Shown: piece after piece, positions 55,914 through 64,000 of the stretch
How the letters are laid out: each line of letters opens with the position of its first letter
How positions within the stretch are numbered: the stretch's first letter is position 1
NCBI RefSeq assembly: GCF_002208135.1
Contig: NZ_CP021646.1
Location: forward strand, 789,501-853,500
Origin: Pseudoalteromonas piscicida
GTDB taxonomy: Bacteria > Pseudomonadota > Gammaproteobacteria > Enterobacterales > Alteromonadaceae
Length of the DNA stretch: 64,000 nt
Direction: 5' to 3'
Program-made: the position numbers and the translations under genes
Notes under the pieces: model-generated
The model's input: only the letters and a program-made list of their open reading frames with translations
The model's database searches: none
Told to the model about the DNA's origin: nothing

Positions 55914-55935
55914 CCAGTTAACACGTGTTAACTGG
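55914..55935. repeat. 22-bp perfect palindrome behind csrA
   Basis: CCAGTTAACAC joined directly to its inverse. Lies between the csrA stop and the terminator. It could be a regulator binding site or an RNA stem without loop. Confidence 0.6.
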
Positions 55936-55940
55936 TATAA

Positions 55941-55962
55941 AAACCCCGCCACTGCGGGGTTT
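55941..55962. terminator. Bidirectional intrinsic terminator between csrA and the convergent membrane gene
   Basis: Perfect 9-bp stem AAACCCCGC/GCGGGGTTT with a 4-nt loop and A/T tracts on both sides. Confidence 0.88.
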
Positions 55963-55963
55963 C

Positions 55964-56458
55964 TTATTTCTGGCTTTGCTCAGACAAAAAAGCAATCGCT
56001 TCTTCGTTAAGTCCCGCTTTACTGATGTAGCTCGGTTTGTTTTGGTGAAACACCAAAAAACCTCTGGTTGTTTCAACGAGTTTATCTAAGTCGTCAAATG
56101 GGTAAGAAAACTCGGCATGTGTCGCTTTGGTGCTAATGCCACTTCTAGTGATTGAAACTTCAACTATATTACCCGCCGCGCGAGAATACGACTGTCTTAT
56201 TACCCACCAAGCTTTGCGATAGTAGAAAGCGACGCACTCAACCACTGCCAGTAGAATAAGAAAGTTCCCGACGTAGTGCTCCTGCAAACCATAAATAGCA
56301 AATAGCCCCAGTGCAATTAGCAGTACAAGCAAGCCATATTTTGGTTTAACAGCAAGTCCATTGGCTTCAGACTCTTCAAAGCACTCTCGATAGTAAGCTT
56401 TATCTAACTTAAATTGACTTTGAAAAGATAAATTTTCATTTTGTTCAAGGGGCGACAT
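55964..56458 (-). CDS. YcxB-like membrane protein
   Basis: 164 aa from ATG 56458. N-terminal acidic segment, two adjacent membrane helices (residues ~43-75, KYGLLVLLIALGLFAIYGL and FLILLAVVECVAFYY), and a soluble C-terminal domain (~95-164: SRSGISTKATHAEFSYPFDD-type region) as in YcxB-like proteins. The frame extends to 56578 without a good start. Function unknown. Confidence 0.65.
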   Translation of the reverse strand: MSPLEQNENLSFQSQFKLDKAYYRECFEESEANGLAVKPKYGLLVLLIALGLFAIYGLQEHYVGNFLILLAVVECVAFYYRKAWWVIRQSYSRAAGNIVEVSITRSGISTKATHAEFSYPFDDLDKLVETTRGFLVFHQNKPSYISKAGLNEEAIAFLSEQSQK

Positions 56459-56916
56459 AGATGATCGTTTTGGTAAAAATTTACCCTTATTATACCAATC
56501 TATATTGGAAAAGCTGTAACGCGAATAAATTGTTTGCAGCTCCCCTTTACTATATCCAGCGAAATACGCGCCATACAAGGTGACGTTTACGTAAACGTTA
56601 GATTTTGGTCAGTCCAATTTACAACTTACCTTGCATAATCACAAATCCATTCTATGTTCATTAAAATCTCAGTATTAGTTGGCGCTATTTTGAATATTTT
56701 TCATATTTATTATGTTAATTTCCCATATTTATTAGTACTTTTCTAGCTAACTCATTGATTGTTTTTAAGTTAAGTGTTTTGGTAATACCAATTTACAGCG
56801 AGCTTTACAGTGGAACATTTTTTGTTATAAGGTGAATAAATATCTACAAAAAGCGAAGGTTTATACCAGTTAGTTAACATCGAACAGGAAAACCAAACAG
56901 CAAGTAAGGGGTAATA
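56459..56916. promoter_or_regulatory. Gene-free region upstream of the oad operon
   Basis: About 450 bp, very AT-rich, between a divergent gene and oadG. It must carry the oad promoter and contains several TACCAATT/TACCAGTT-like words (56490, 56788, 56864). No ORF or structured RNA could be supported. Confidence 0.35.
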
Positions 56917-57165
56917 ATGGATATTGGAGCGCAGTTACTGCAAGCAGGAAATCTTATGCTGACCGGTATGGTTGGGGTTTTTGTTTTTCTGTCCATTTTG
57001 ATTTTTGCGATGCGACTATTGGCCAACTTTGCCGCTCAATTTAAAGAAGTAGAGCCAAATACCACAAGATCAAAAACAACCAGAGCAACATCGTCACAGA
57101 GTGTGCCGCAGGCACATATTGCAGCCATTGGCGCTGCCGTTGCAGCCTACAGGAAAAACAATTAA
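56917..57165 (+). CDS. oadG: Oxaloacetate decarboxylase gamma chain
   Basis: 82 aa. A single N-terminal membrane helix (LMLTGMVGVFVFLSILIFAM) and a hydrophilic C-terminal tail. It holds the alpha and beta subunits together. AAGGGG precedes the ATG; oadA starts 12 bp on. Confidence 0.87.
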   Translation: MDIGAQLLQAGNLMLTGMVGVFVFLSILIFAMRLLANFAAQFKEVEPNTTRSKTTRATSSQSVPQAHIAAIGAAVAAYRKNN

Positions 57166-57177
57166 GAGGGGTTTTGC

Positions 57178-58958
57178 ATGTCACAGTTAAAGCTAACCGA
57201 ACTAGTGCTGCGCGATGCGCATCAGTCATTACTCGCCACCAGAATGCGCTTGGAAGATATGCTTCCTATCGCCGAGAAGCTCGACAATATGGGTTACTGG
57301 TCCGTTGAATCATGGGGGGAGCTACCTTCGACTCGTGTATTCGTTACTTAGGCGAAGATCCTTGGGAGCGGATCCGTGCGCTGAAAGCTGCGATGCCAAA
57401 AACCAAACAGCAAATGCTACTGCGTGGCCAAAATCTGTTAGGCTATCGTCATTATGCTGATGATGTTGTCGAAAAGTTTGTTGAACGTGCCCACCATAAC
57501 GGGGTGGATGTATTTAGAATATTCGATGCAATGAACGACGTACGCAACTTAGAAACGGCTATCAAAGCAGCTATCAGAGTAGGCGCCCATGCGCAGGGGA
57601 CGATTTCGTATACCGTAAGCCCAGTTCATACGCTGGAAATGTGGCTCACGCAAGCTAAGCAGCTTGAAGACTTAGGGTGTCATTCTATTTGTATCAAGGA
57701 CATGGCTGGGTTACTGAAACCCTATGACGCCGAAAAATTAATCTCTGGGCTTAAAGCGTCCGTCTCTATTCCTATCGCAATGCAGTGTCATGCAACCACA
57801 GGACTCAGCACAGCAACTTATCAAAAAGCCATCGATGCGGGTATCGATATGCTCGATACGGCGATTTCTTCGATGAGTATGACCTATGGCCATAGCGCAA
57901 CAGAAACTATCGCGGCGATTGTTGAAGGCACAGAACGTGATACTGGGCTTGATCTGCTTGAGCTTGAAGAGATAGCAGCCTATTTCCGTGAAGTGAGAAA
58001 GAAATATGCCGCTTTTGAGGGCAGCTTAAAAGGGGTAGATGGTCGTATTCTATCTGCACAAGTGCCTGGTGGCATGTTAACGAACATGGAAAACCAATTG
58101 CGAGAGCAAGGTGCAGGAGACAAGCTTGACGCAGTACTAAAAGAAATTCCAAGTGTTCGTAAAGAACTTGGCTACTTGCCGCTCGTAACACCAACCTCAC
58201 AGATAGTCGGGACGCAAGCGGTACTAAACGTACTTACCGGTGAGCGTTACAAGTCTATAACTAAAGAAACGGCTGGCGTGCTGAAAGGCGAATATGGGGC
58301 GACACCTGCGCAAGTCGACCAAGCTTTGCAACAGCGAGTGCTTGAAGGCGCAGAGCCTATTACCTGCCGTCCTGCCGACTTAATTGAACCTGAGCTAGAT
58401 AGTTTACAAAGCGAGCTAGTCGCGACGGCAAAAGAGGAGCAAATTACGTTGGCAAATGAGGTCATTGATGATGTGCTTACCTATGCGTTATTCCCTCAGA
58501 TTGGCCTTAAATTCCTGAAAAATCGGAATAACCCAGATGCGTTTGAGCCAAAACCAACGCTTGTTGAAAGCAAAGAACAAAAAGCTGCAGCGGCGCCCAC
58601 TAAAGCAAATTCATCGGCACCTGAGCGTTATAGCGTAAAAGTGGATGGCAAAGTATACGATGTGGTGGTTGCGCCAGGTGGTGAGTTGAAAGAAGTACAA
58701 GTTAAAGACAGTGAGCTTATCCCGCAATCAACCTCGGTGAGCTCCAGTGAAACTCTGAATGCACCACTTGCTGGCAACATCTTTAAGCTTATGGTGCGCG
58801 CAGGTGATGAAGTGCAAGAAGGCGATGTGGTGCTCATCATGGAAGCCATGAAAATGGAAACCGAGGTGCGTGCAACACACAGTGGCCAAGTTGCAGAGCT
58901 ACTCGTCTCTGAAGGCGACTCCGTCAGTGCTGGCGATGCCATCATGTCTTTAGCATAA
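57178..58958 (+). pseudogene. oadA: Oxaloacetate decarboxylase alpha chain (biotin protein), frameshifted near residue 47
   Basis: ATG 57178 gives [20 protein letters not shown] through YWSVESWG, then leaves frame at the G6 run 57314-57319 and stops soon after. One extra G restores [17 protein letters not shown] and a frame open to 58958 (about 593 aa). The rest is intact: carboxyltransferase barrel with [12 protein letters not shown] and [13 protein letters not shown], an Ala/Pro linker, and the biotin site EAMKMET near the C-terminus. A base-count error in the G run is likely, since the neighbours oadG and oadB are intact and the pump would otherwise be inactive. Confidence 0.85.
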
Positions 58959-58968
58959 GGATGTCGTG

Positions 58969-60099
58969 ATGGAAGGGTTACTTAATTTATGGCAAGCAAC
59001 AGGGCTTGCCAACTTCACCGTGCCTGCACTTTGCATGATGGCTGTGGGCTGCGGACTTTTGTATCTTGCGATCGCCAAAGGCTTTGAGCCGTTACTATTG
59101 GTGCCCATTGGCTTTGGCGCCATACTCACGAATATTCCTGTTGCTGGACTTGCAGATCCTGGCGGACTCTTGTACTACGTGTATTACATTGGTATAGACA
59201 GCGGGGTATTCCCCTTGCTGATCTTCATGGGGGTTGGCGCGATGACAGACTTTAGTGCCTTGATAGCCAACCCCAAAATGCTGTTGCTTGGTGCCGCAGC
59301 TCAATTTGGGATCTTTGCCACTTTGTTTGGGGCTATCTTGCTGAACTACATTCCGGGCTTTGAGTTTACCCTGCAAGATGCCTCTGCAATCGCCATTATT
59401 GGCGGTGCAGATGGGCCAACTGCGATATTCCTCGCGTCTAAGCTTGCGCCAGAGTTACTGGGGGCCATTGCGGTGGCGGCCTATTCGTATATGGCGTTGG
59501 TACCAATCATTCAACCACCAATCATGAAAGCACTCACGACGCAAGAAGAGCGTCAGATTGCGATGCCGCAGCTGCGCCATGTATCAAAAACCGAAAAAGT
59601 CCTATTCCCTCTGGCGGTGCTGGGGCTGACGATACTGTTTTTACCCGCTGCAACACCTTTGGTTGGCATGTTCTGCTTGGGTAACTTGATGAAAGAGTGT
59701 GGTGTAGTAGACCGCTTGAGTAAAACGGCGCAAAACGAGTTGATTAATATCACCACTATTTTTCTCGGGTTGGCGGTTGGCTCAAAGCTGGCGGCAGATC
59801 AATTCTTAACCGTTGAAACGCTGGGGATTCTAGCATTAGGCGCTGTAGCTTTTGGAATTGGTACCGCAGCTGGTGTATTAATGGCTAAAACCATGAATAA
59901 GTTTAGCGATACACCCATTAATCCACTGGTTGGTGCCGCAGGGGTATCCGCAGTACCAATGGCTGCGCGTGTGGTCAATAAGGTCGGCCTTGAAAGTAAC
60001 CCGCATAACTTCTTGTTGATGCACGCGATGGGCCCCAACGTAGCGGGTGTATTGGGCAGCGCGGTTGCTGCTGGTATTTTGCTTGCACTTGTAGGTTAA
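58969..60099 (+). CDS. oadB: Oxaloacetate decarboxylase beta chain (Na+ pump)
   Basis: 376 aa from ATG 58969 (AAGG 8-9 nt upstream). About nine membrane helices. Family motifs [36 protein letters not shown] (with the essential Asp) and [18 protein letters not shown]. It decarboxylates carboxybiotin on OadA and exports sodium. A terminator follows at 60120. Confidence 0.95.
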   Translation: MEGLLNLWQATGLANFTVPALCMMAVGCGLLYLAIAKGFEPLLLVPIGFGAILTNIPVAGLADPGGLLYYVYYIGIDSGVFPLLIFMGVGAMTDFSALIANPKMLLLGAAAQFGIFATLFGAILLNYIPGFEFTLQDASAIAIIGGADGPTAIFLASKLAPELLGAIAVAAYSYMALVPIIQPPIMKALTTQEERQIAMPQLRHVSKTEKVLFPLAVLGLTILFLPAATPLVGMFCLGNLMKECGVVDRLSKTAQNELINITTIFLGLAVGSKLAADQFLTVETLGILALGAVAFGIGTAAGVLMAKTMNKFSDTPINPLVGAAGVSAVPMAARVVNKVGLESNPHNFLLMHAMGPNVAGVLGSAVAAGILLALVG

Positions 60100-60119
60100 T
60101 TTGCACTTCTCCAACCATT

Positions 60120-60151
60120 TGCGTGGCGATTTTAGATTGCCGCGCATTTTT
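60120..60151 (+). terminator. Terminator of oadGAB
   Basis: 8-bp stem TGCGTGGC/GCCGCGCA (one G-T pair) and TTTTTAT tail. Confidence 0.65.
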
Positions 60152-60219
60152 ATTGCTGGACTTTATATTCTTGAACTTGATAGTCTTTCGTCACTTTTAA
60201 TTAACACGAACAACTTCAG

Positions 60220-60942
60220 GTGAAGTTTTTAGCTACTTTCTTATTCTTGTTACCCTGCGTGGCAGGTGCAGCGGAAACATCGACTTTAGTGGTAACGCCG
60301 ATTGCAGAGCATGTTTATAAACATGAATCTTCGCTACAAGTTGAGCCTTGGGGGTTAGTGGCAGGCTCTGGGCTGGTTGTGGTCGACGGTCAAGATGCGT
60401 ATATTGTTGATACACCTTGGACCGAGCAGGACACAGAAGCGCTGCTTTTATGGACTGAGGACCGCAAGCTCAATGTTAAAGGGGCGGTGGTCACGCATTA
60501 CCATCAAGATGCAAGCGGTGGCCTAGTGGTATTAAATAAACATCAGATCCCAACCTATGCATCAGCCCAAACTAACCATCTATTAGCCCAAAAACACAGC
60601 ACAATCGCGTCACATAATTTGCCGCAAGCCTCATCAGCGATTAAGCCAGGTGTCGTTGAAACCTATTACCCAGGTGCAGGGCACTCGAAAGACAATATTG
60701 TCGTGTGGCTGCCACAATCTAAAACTTTATTCGCTGGATGCTTTGTGAAAAGTGTGGCGAGTAAAAATTTAGGTAACTTGGAGGATGCTTCGGTTGATGA
60801 GTGGCAAGCATCTATACACAATGTATTGAGCCGATATCCGGAAATAAACATGGTTGTCCCTGGACATGGTAAAGAAGGGGATTTATCTTTGTTGCACCAT
60901 ACCGTTGAGTTAATCAAAATCGAGCAATCAAAAGGTAAATAA
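60220..60942 (+). CDS. Subclass B1 metallo-beta-lactamase
   Basis: 240 aa, GTG start, Sec signal (KFLATFLFLLPCVAGAAE). All B1 zinc ligands are visible: HYHQD for His116, His118 and Asp120; His196 in GAGHSKDN; Cys221 in FAGCFVK; His263 in VPGHGKEG. The sequence resembles IMP-type enzymes across its length (for example PTYAS.TN.LL, DNIVVWLP, LGNLEDA). It should hydrolyse penams, cephems and carbapenems in the periplasm. It stands between oadB and a small membrane-protein gene, with no integron, IS or resistance partners, so it appears to be an intrinsic chromosomal gene. Confidence 0.9.
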   Translation: MKFLATFLFLLPCVAGAAETSTLVVTPIAEHVYKHESSLQVEPWGLVAGSGLVVVDGQDAYIVDTPWTEQDTEALLLWTEDRKLNVKGAVVTHYHQDASGGLVVLNKHQIPTYASAQTNHLLAQKHSTIASHNLPQASSAIKPGVVETYYPGAGHSKDNIVVWLPQSKTLFAGCFVKSVASKNLGNLEDASVDEWQASIHNVLSRYPEINMVVPGHGKEGDLSLLHHTVELIKIEQSKGK

Positions 60943-60951
60943 AGGACTGGC

Positions 60952-61269
60952 ATGAAATTTATTCCATTTCGTAATTTACGCTGTCCGGGTTTAGAAACTG
61001 CACTGTGGTATTGTCGCTTGTTGTTTTTGACGGGTGTAGCCTTGATAGTGCTTGGGGTGATCAAAGAGGGGATTGCAATCTATCATTGGCTAGTCGCCGT
61101 GATAGAAAATGGCGACGCGCCAATAAAAGCAGCCTATCTCTATGACTTAGATTTGCTTTCCCACCCGAACTTTCATTTGATCATTGTTGGAGTGGTGAAG
61201 ATATACTTCTCCTGTGGCCTTGCGATTAAATTGAAAACAATGTCCCATGAGCAGGCGTCACAAAATTAA
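60952..61269 (+). CDS. Small membrane protein of unknown function
   Basis: 105 aa with two hydrophobic helices (about residues 24-39 LLFLTGVALIVLGVIKE, and 76-92 FHLIIVGVVKIYFSCGL) joined by a loop. No family recognised. It starts 9 bp after the beta-lactamase stop, so probably co-transcribed. Confidence 0.7.
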   Translation: MKFIPFRNLRCPGLETALWYCRLLFLTGVALIVLGVIKEGIAIYHWLVAVIENGDAPIKAAYLYDLDLLSHPNFHLIIVGVVKIYFSCGLAIKLKTMSHEQASQN

Positions 61270-61329
61270 CGAATACCACGTAAAGGAATCTCTTAGACTC
61301 TTTTACGTGGCAGAGTTACTATTTAAAAA

Positions 61330-62874
61330 TTAATACTCCAGCTGTCCGCCATTTTGGATAAAGGCGACATATTCGTTCCAAACATCTTCAACACTTCGGC
61401 CCAAGATGTGTTGAAATGCAGCATCGAATGACCAGGTATAATTGCCCATATCTTTCGCCGCTTTATTAAACTTGTAGATAAACTCTGAGTCGTGCTGTTG
61501 TTTGACGTAATGCAAGAAAAACCCAGTTGTGGTGTAGCCACTAAGCCAGCGTTTAGCGTTGATGATATCTGGTGAGCGAGATTTATGAAAACCAGCACCG
61601 ATCCGCACTGCATCAGCTAGACCTTCGGTGTAAGCCCAGTTTGCCTTGCCATCACCATAGCCGTCATGAGTCAGCGGCGAGTTATTGTAACCATGGGTGA
61701 CTTCGTGGAATAAAATGCCGTCGATCTCATCACGGATCACGGCATCGTTGTTATTATTATCGCGATAAATACGCTCTAAGTGCGCGGTGCTCACGACGAT
61801 AGTCATCTCACCCGAGCCGTCTTGTCCCATCTTGTAGGCAACGAAATCCTTACCCCAATGATCTTTGGCTCTCAGCTCAAACTGCAATTTTCTAAAACGC
61901 TGGGATTCACTGGCGTCGCGGTATAGCAGTTTTGCTACATCCACACAGCGCTCGGCCATGTGTGCAGCTGGGTTTGGTATGATCCGTTTAAATAATGCTG
62001 AGCCTTGTGTTTCGGGATTTACATCAACAAAGTTTACTTCCGGACGTTGCCACGTGTCGTTTGGTGGTGTGCTATCGCTACTGACGGTTAATTCATAATT
62101 GGCGCTTTGGAAACCGTGTACAGAGACATAAACCGGTGCGTTTGAGCTTATATCACAGCGCTCGTTGGAGCTGGCATCATTGATACTTTGGCAGTCATAA
62201 CTTGAGGTGGTCGGTTGGCTATTTGCTTTTAGGTATAGATCTGCATCACCGCTGCCGGTCAAGGTTGCTGTGATAGGTGCTGAGCTTTTAAATGGCCCAA
62301 AATGCGCCCATTGGCCAGGGGTAACGCTGCCACTTCGGTTAAATGGCAGCGCTGTACCATCGTTTGCCGGAGCACCGATAAATTCTATTTCTGCAAGCTG
62401 TAACAGATTGGCACCTTGCGTTGCGGTGACATTTAAGCGCACAAAGCGGTACGCTTGATTGGCACTGACATTGAACTGTTTAGTTTGATGTCTCGAAGCA
62501 AAACTTTGATTGTTTTGCGAATCTATAGTGAACCACACTTGACCGTCTTGAGAGCCTTGAAGCGTCCAATTTTTAGGATCTCTTTGTGGCGCATCGTTCG
62601 CGGAAGTGAGGGTGTAAGCTGTTAAATTAACCGCTTCGCTAAACGCATAACTTATCCAACCGGAAGCTGAAAAAGTAAGCCACTTGCTGTAGTGGTTATT
62701 ATCAAATGCGTTGACTTTGCCTTCATAGGGTTGGTTTTCTCCAGAAACGCTGATAGCAGCGGCATTGGCAGTTGTCAGATCGCTGTTTGCGTGCGCAGAG
62801 CTTAAGCCCAAGCTCACCAAAGCGGTTGCTATAAGAGAGCGTTGGAATCGCGTTTTAGCTATAGTGATGTTCAT
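61330..62874 (-). CDS. Secreted BSP-family zinc metalloprotease with F5/8 C and PPC domains
   Basis: 514 aa. Signal peptide (SLIATALVSLGLSSAHA), discoidin/F5/8-type C domain (residues ~30-165), PPC domain (~175-270: GSVTPGQWAHFGPFKSS), and a C-terminal basic-secretory-protein peptidase domain (~280-510) with zinc motif FHEVTHGY and NWAYTEGLADAVR. BSP-type peptidases are best known from plants and a few bacteria. The carbohydrate- or surface-binding domain suggests it acts on outside polymers. Confidence 0.87.
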   Translation of the reverse strand: MNITIAKTRFQRSLIATALVSLGLSSAHANSDLTTANAAAISVSGENQPYEGKVNAFDNNHYSKWLTFSASGWISYAFSEAVNLTAYTLTSANDAPQRDPKNWTLQGSQDGQVWFTIDSQNNQSFASRHQTKQFNVSANQAYRFVRLNVTATQGANLLQLAEIEFIGAPANDGTALPFNRSGSVTPGQWAHFGPFKSSAPITATLTGSGDADLYLKANSQPTTSSYDCQSINDASSNERCDISSNAPVYVSVHGFQSANYELTVSSDSTPPNDTWQRPEVNFVDVNPETQGSALFKRIIPNPAAHMAERCVDVAKLLYRDASESQRFRKLQFELRAKDHWGKDFVAYKMGQDGSGEMTIVVSTAHLERIYRDNNNNDAVIRDEIDGILFHEVTHGYNNSPLTHDGYGDGKANWAYTEGLADAVRIGAGFHKSRSPDIINAKRWLSGYTTTGFFLHYVKQQHDSEFIYKFNKAAKDMGNYTWSFDAAFQHILGRSVEDVWNEYVAFIQNGGQLEY

Positions 62875-63122
62875 GTTGACCTCTTTTGTATCGTTCCACT
62901 TTTTTGTGGGCAGATATCGGTTGATGTTGTATCCATGGTTATTTTATTTTTGCGCCCAAATGGATTTGGAACGGTTTAATTGTTGTTGCTTTTATGTACG
63001 TTTGTCAAATGAAAATTTACTTTAATTTAACGATAAGGGCAGAATTGGCGTTCCGAATTTAGGTTAAATCACGATGCGAAGGCTAGCACCATCAGGCTTT
63101 ACAGGGCGTAATGTTAGAGATG

Positions 63123-64000
63123 TTATTTATTGTTATCTGAGTTGGGTTGGAGTGTGTTTGATTGATTTTTCGGGATTTTTTTATTCGCAGTCTCTTGGGC
63201 TGCATTTTGTTTGCGTTGTTTCTTTTGTAATCGCTTTCGCTCAGCTTTAGTCACATGCTTTGCCACCCATTTAGCAATCTTTTGCATGAGCATTGGAGGG
63301 AAGTCATGGCCCATCCCATTGACCAGTTTTAGTTTGGATTTGCGAATAGTAGCGGCGGTTTGCTGGCCTGCGGCCGCGGGAAAAATAGGGTCGTCGGTAC
63401 CATGGATCACAAGTGTAGGCGTTTTTATCTTTGCCAGCGTGTGCTTGCGACATTGGCTTGCGACAATCGCCGCAAGCTGACGCTTAAATCCTTGCGGGTT
63501 ATGTGCGCGTTCAATACTGTGTTTGGCTTGTTGATGTAGCGTCCCTTCGTCTTGAGGGTAGGCGGGACTGCCGATCAGCTGATTGAGTTTTATATTGTAT
63601 TGAATGGCTGATTGGTGGCAGTCTGACTTTGGCCGTGCTTTTGCCAGTTGCAGCATGACTTTTACATTTGCTGCGGTAAACTTGGGATACGCTGAGGTTG
63701 ACATAATTGAGGTCAAACTTACCACTTTCTTTTTATGCTTAGCGGCAACGATTTGTGCAATCATCCCGCCCATAGAAGCACCAACAAGGTGGGCGCGTTT
63801 AATCTTAAGTCCTGCCATCAAAGCGACAACATCTTCGGCCATATCTTCTAGGGTATAGGGAACTGAAGCGCGGATGGGAAGTTTTTTACTCAGCATGGTT
63901 TTTATCACACTCGGTGAACCTAAATGGTCCAAGTGGCTCGATAATCCCGTGTCGCGATTATCAAAACGGATCACCCGAAAACCTTTATTGACTAGCCCAA
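63123..64000 (-). CDS. Alpha/beta hydrolase, N-terminus outside window
   Basis: At least 292 residues; the frame runs off the right edge (GLVNKGFRVIRFDNRDTGLS). Nucleophile elbow VGASMGGMIAQ (Ser in GASMG), Asp and His in VIHGTDDPIFPA and NGMGHDFPP complete the triad. The tail is Lys/Arg/Gln/Asn-rich and low in complexity (about 50 residues), an unusual C-terminal addition. Substrate unknown. Confidence 0.87.
   Translation of the reverse strand, partial: GLVNKGFRVIRFDNRDTGLSSHLDHLGSPSVIKTMLSKKLPIRASVPYTLEDMAEDVVALMAGLKIKRAHLVGASMGGMIAQIVAAKHKKKVVSLTSIMSTSAYPKFTAANVKVMLQLAKARPKSDCHQSAIQYNIKLNQLIGSPAYPQDEGTLHQQAKHSIERAHNPQGFKRQLAAIVASQCRKHTLAKIKTPTLVIHGTDDPIFPAAAGQQTAATIRKSKLKLVNGMGHDFPPMLMQKIAKWVAKHVTKAERKRLQKKQRKQNAAQETANKKIPKNQSNTLQPNSDNNK

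Noticed and set aside
60220..60942. Metallo-beta-lactamase as a mobile resistance cassette
   Set aside because: No attC site, integrase or insertion sequence is visible around it; base use looks like that of its neighbours.

Overview
This is a chromosomal window from a marine gammaproteobacterium, most likely a Pseudoalteromonas or close Alteromonadales relative. This placement comes from gene order and protein character, not from a database search. Signs include the conserved block fldB-xerD-dsbC-recJ-prfB-lysS, the pairs srmB/trmN6 and alaS-csrA, a sodium-pumping oxaloacetate decarboxylase, and a putA/Lrp-type regulator pair. There is no CRISPR array, insertion sequence, prophage or rRNA operon in the window. 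All calls come from reading the sequence.

Layout. 0-6.1 kb (minus strand) is an envelope-stress/polyamine cluster: a YjfK-like start, a PspA/YjfJ homologue, YjfI (DUF2170), a membrane-fused aminopropyltransferase, YjfL (DUF350), a lipoprotein, and a separate Spo0M-like gene. 6.3-11.3 kb holds a PAS-GGDEF cyclase, an Hsp70-like YegD with a decayed tandem duplication in front of it, mgsA, a LysE exporter, and a divergent pair of phage-type regulators. 11.3-18.9 kb holds putA, its Lrp-type regulator, an SDR-cytidylyltransferase-SDR operon, and a micro-operon of a 36-aa protein, an HTH protein and a GNAT enzyme. 19.1-23.2 kb encodes a three-subunit HcnABC/opine-oxidase-like flavoenzyme (third gene frameshifted) and an S66 peptidase. 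23.2-24.85 kb is non-coding, with imperfect long repeats and a TonB relic. 24.85-35.7 kb is conserved housekeeping: srmB, trmN6, a hybrid kinase with an unusual N-box, and fldB through lysS, with prfB carrying its programmed frameshift.

36.2-38.0 kb is the most unusual region. One tRNA-Ser(GCU) and four identical tRNA-Arg(ACG) genes at 213-214 bp spacing are interleaved with relics of the tRNA 3' half. They are followed by five tandem units, four at an exact 167-bp period. Each unit carries an intrinsic terminator, a REP-like palindrome and a tRNA relic. The arrangement recalls the repeats behind E. coli tyrT.

38.0-49.5 kb holds a NamZ-like muramidase, a MurR/RpiR regulator and an NhaC-type transporter; an ECF sigma, a membrane partner and a TonB-like protein; DUF3087; a YejM-like sulfatase-fold protein; and a porin-PstS-like-GGDEF operon. 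49.5-64 kb holds ribA, a BPSS1780-family protein, recX, alaS, lysC, csrA, oadGAB (oadA frameshifted), a subclass B1 metallo-beta-lactamase, a BSP-family metalloprotease, and an alpha/beta hydrolase cut by the window end.

Three genes (the HcnC-like oxidase, oadA and yejM) are out of frame at homopolymer runs. Sequencing or assembly error is the simplest explanation, but decay or phase variation is not excluded.
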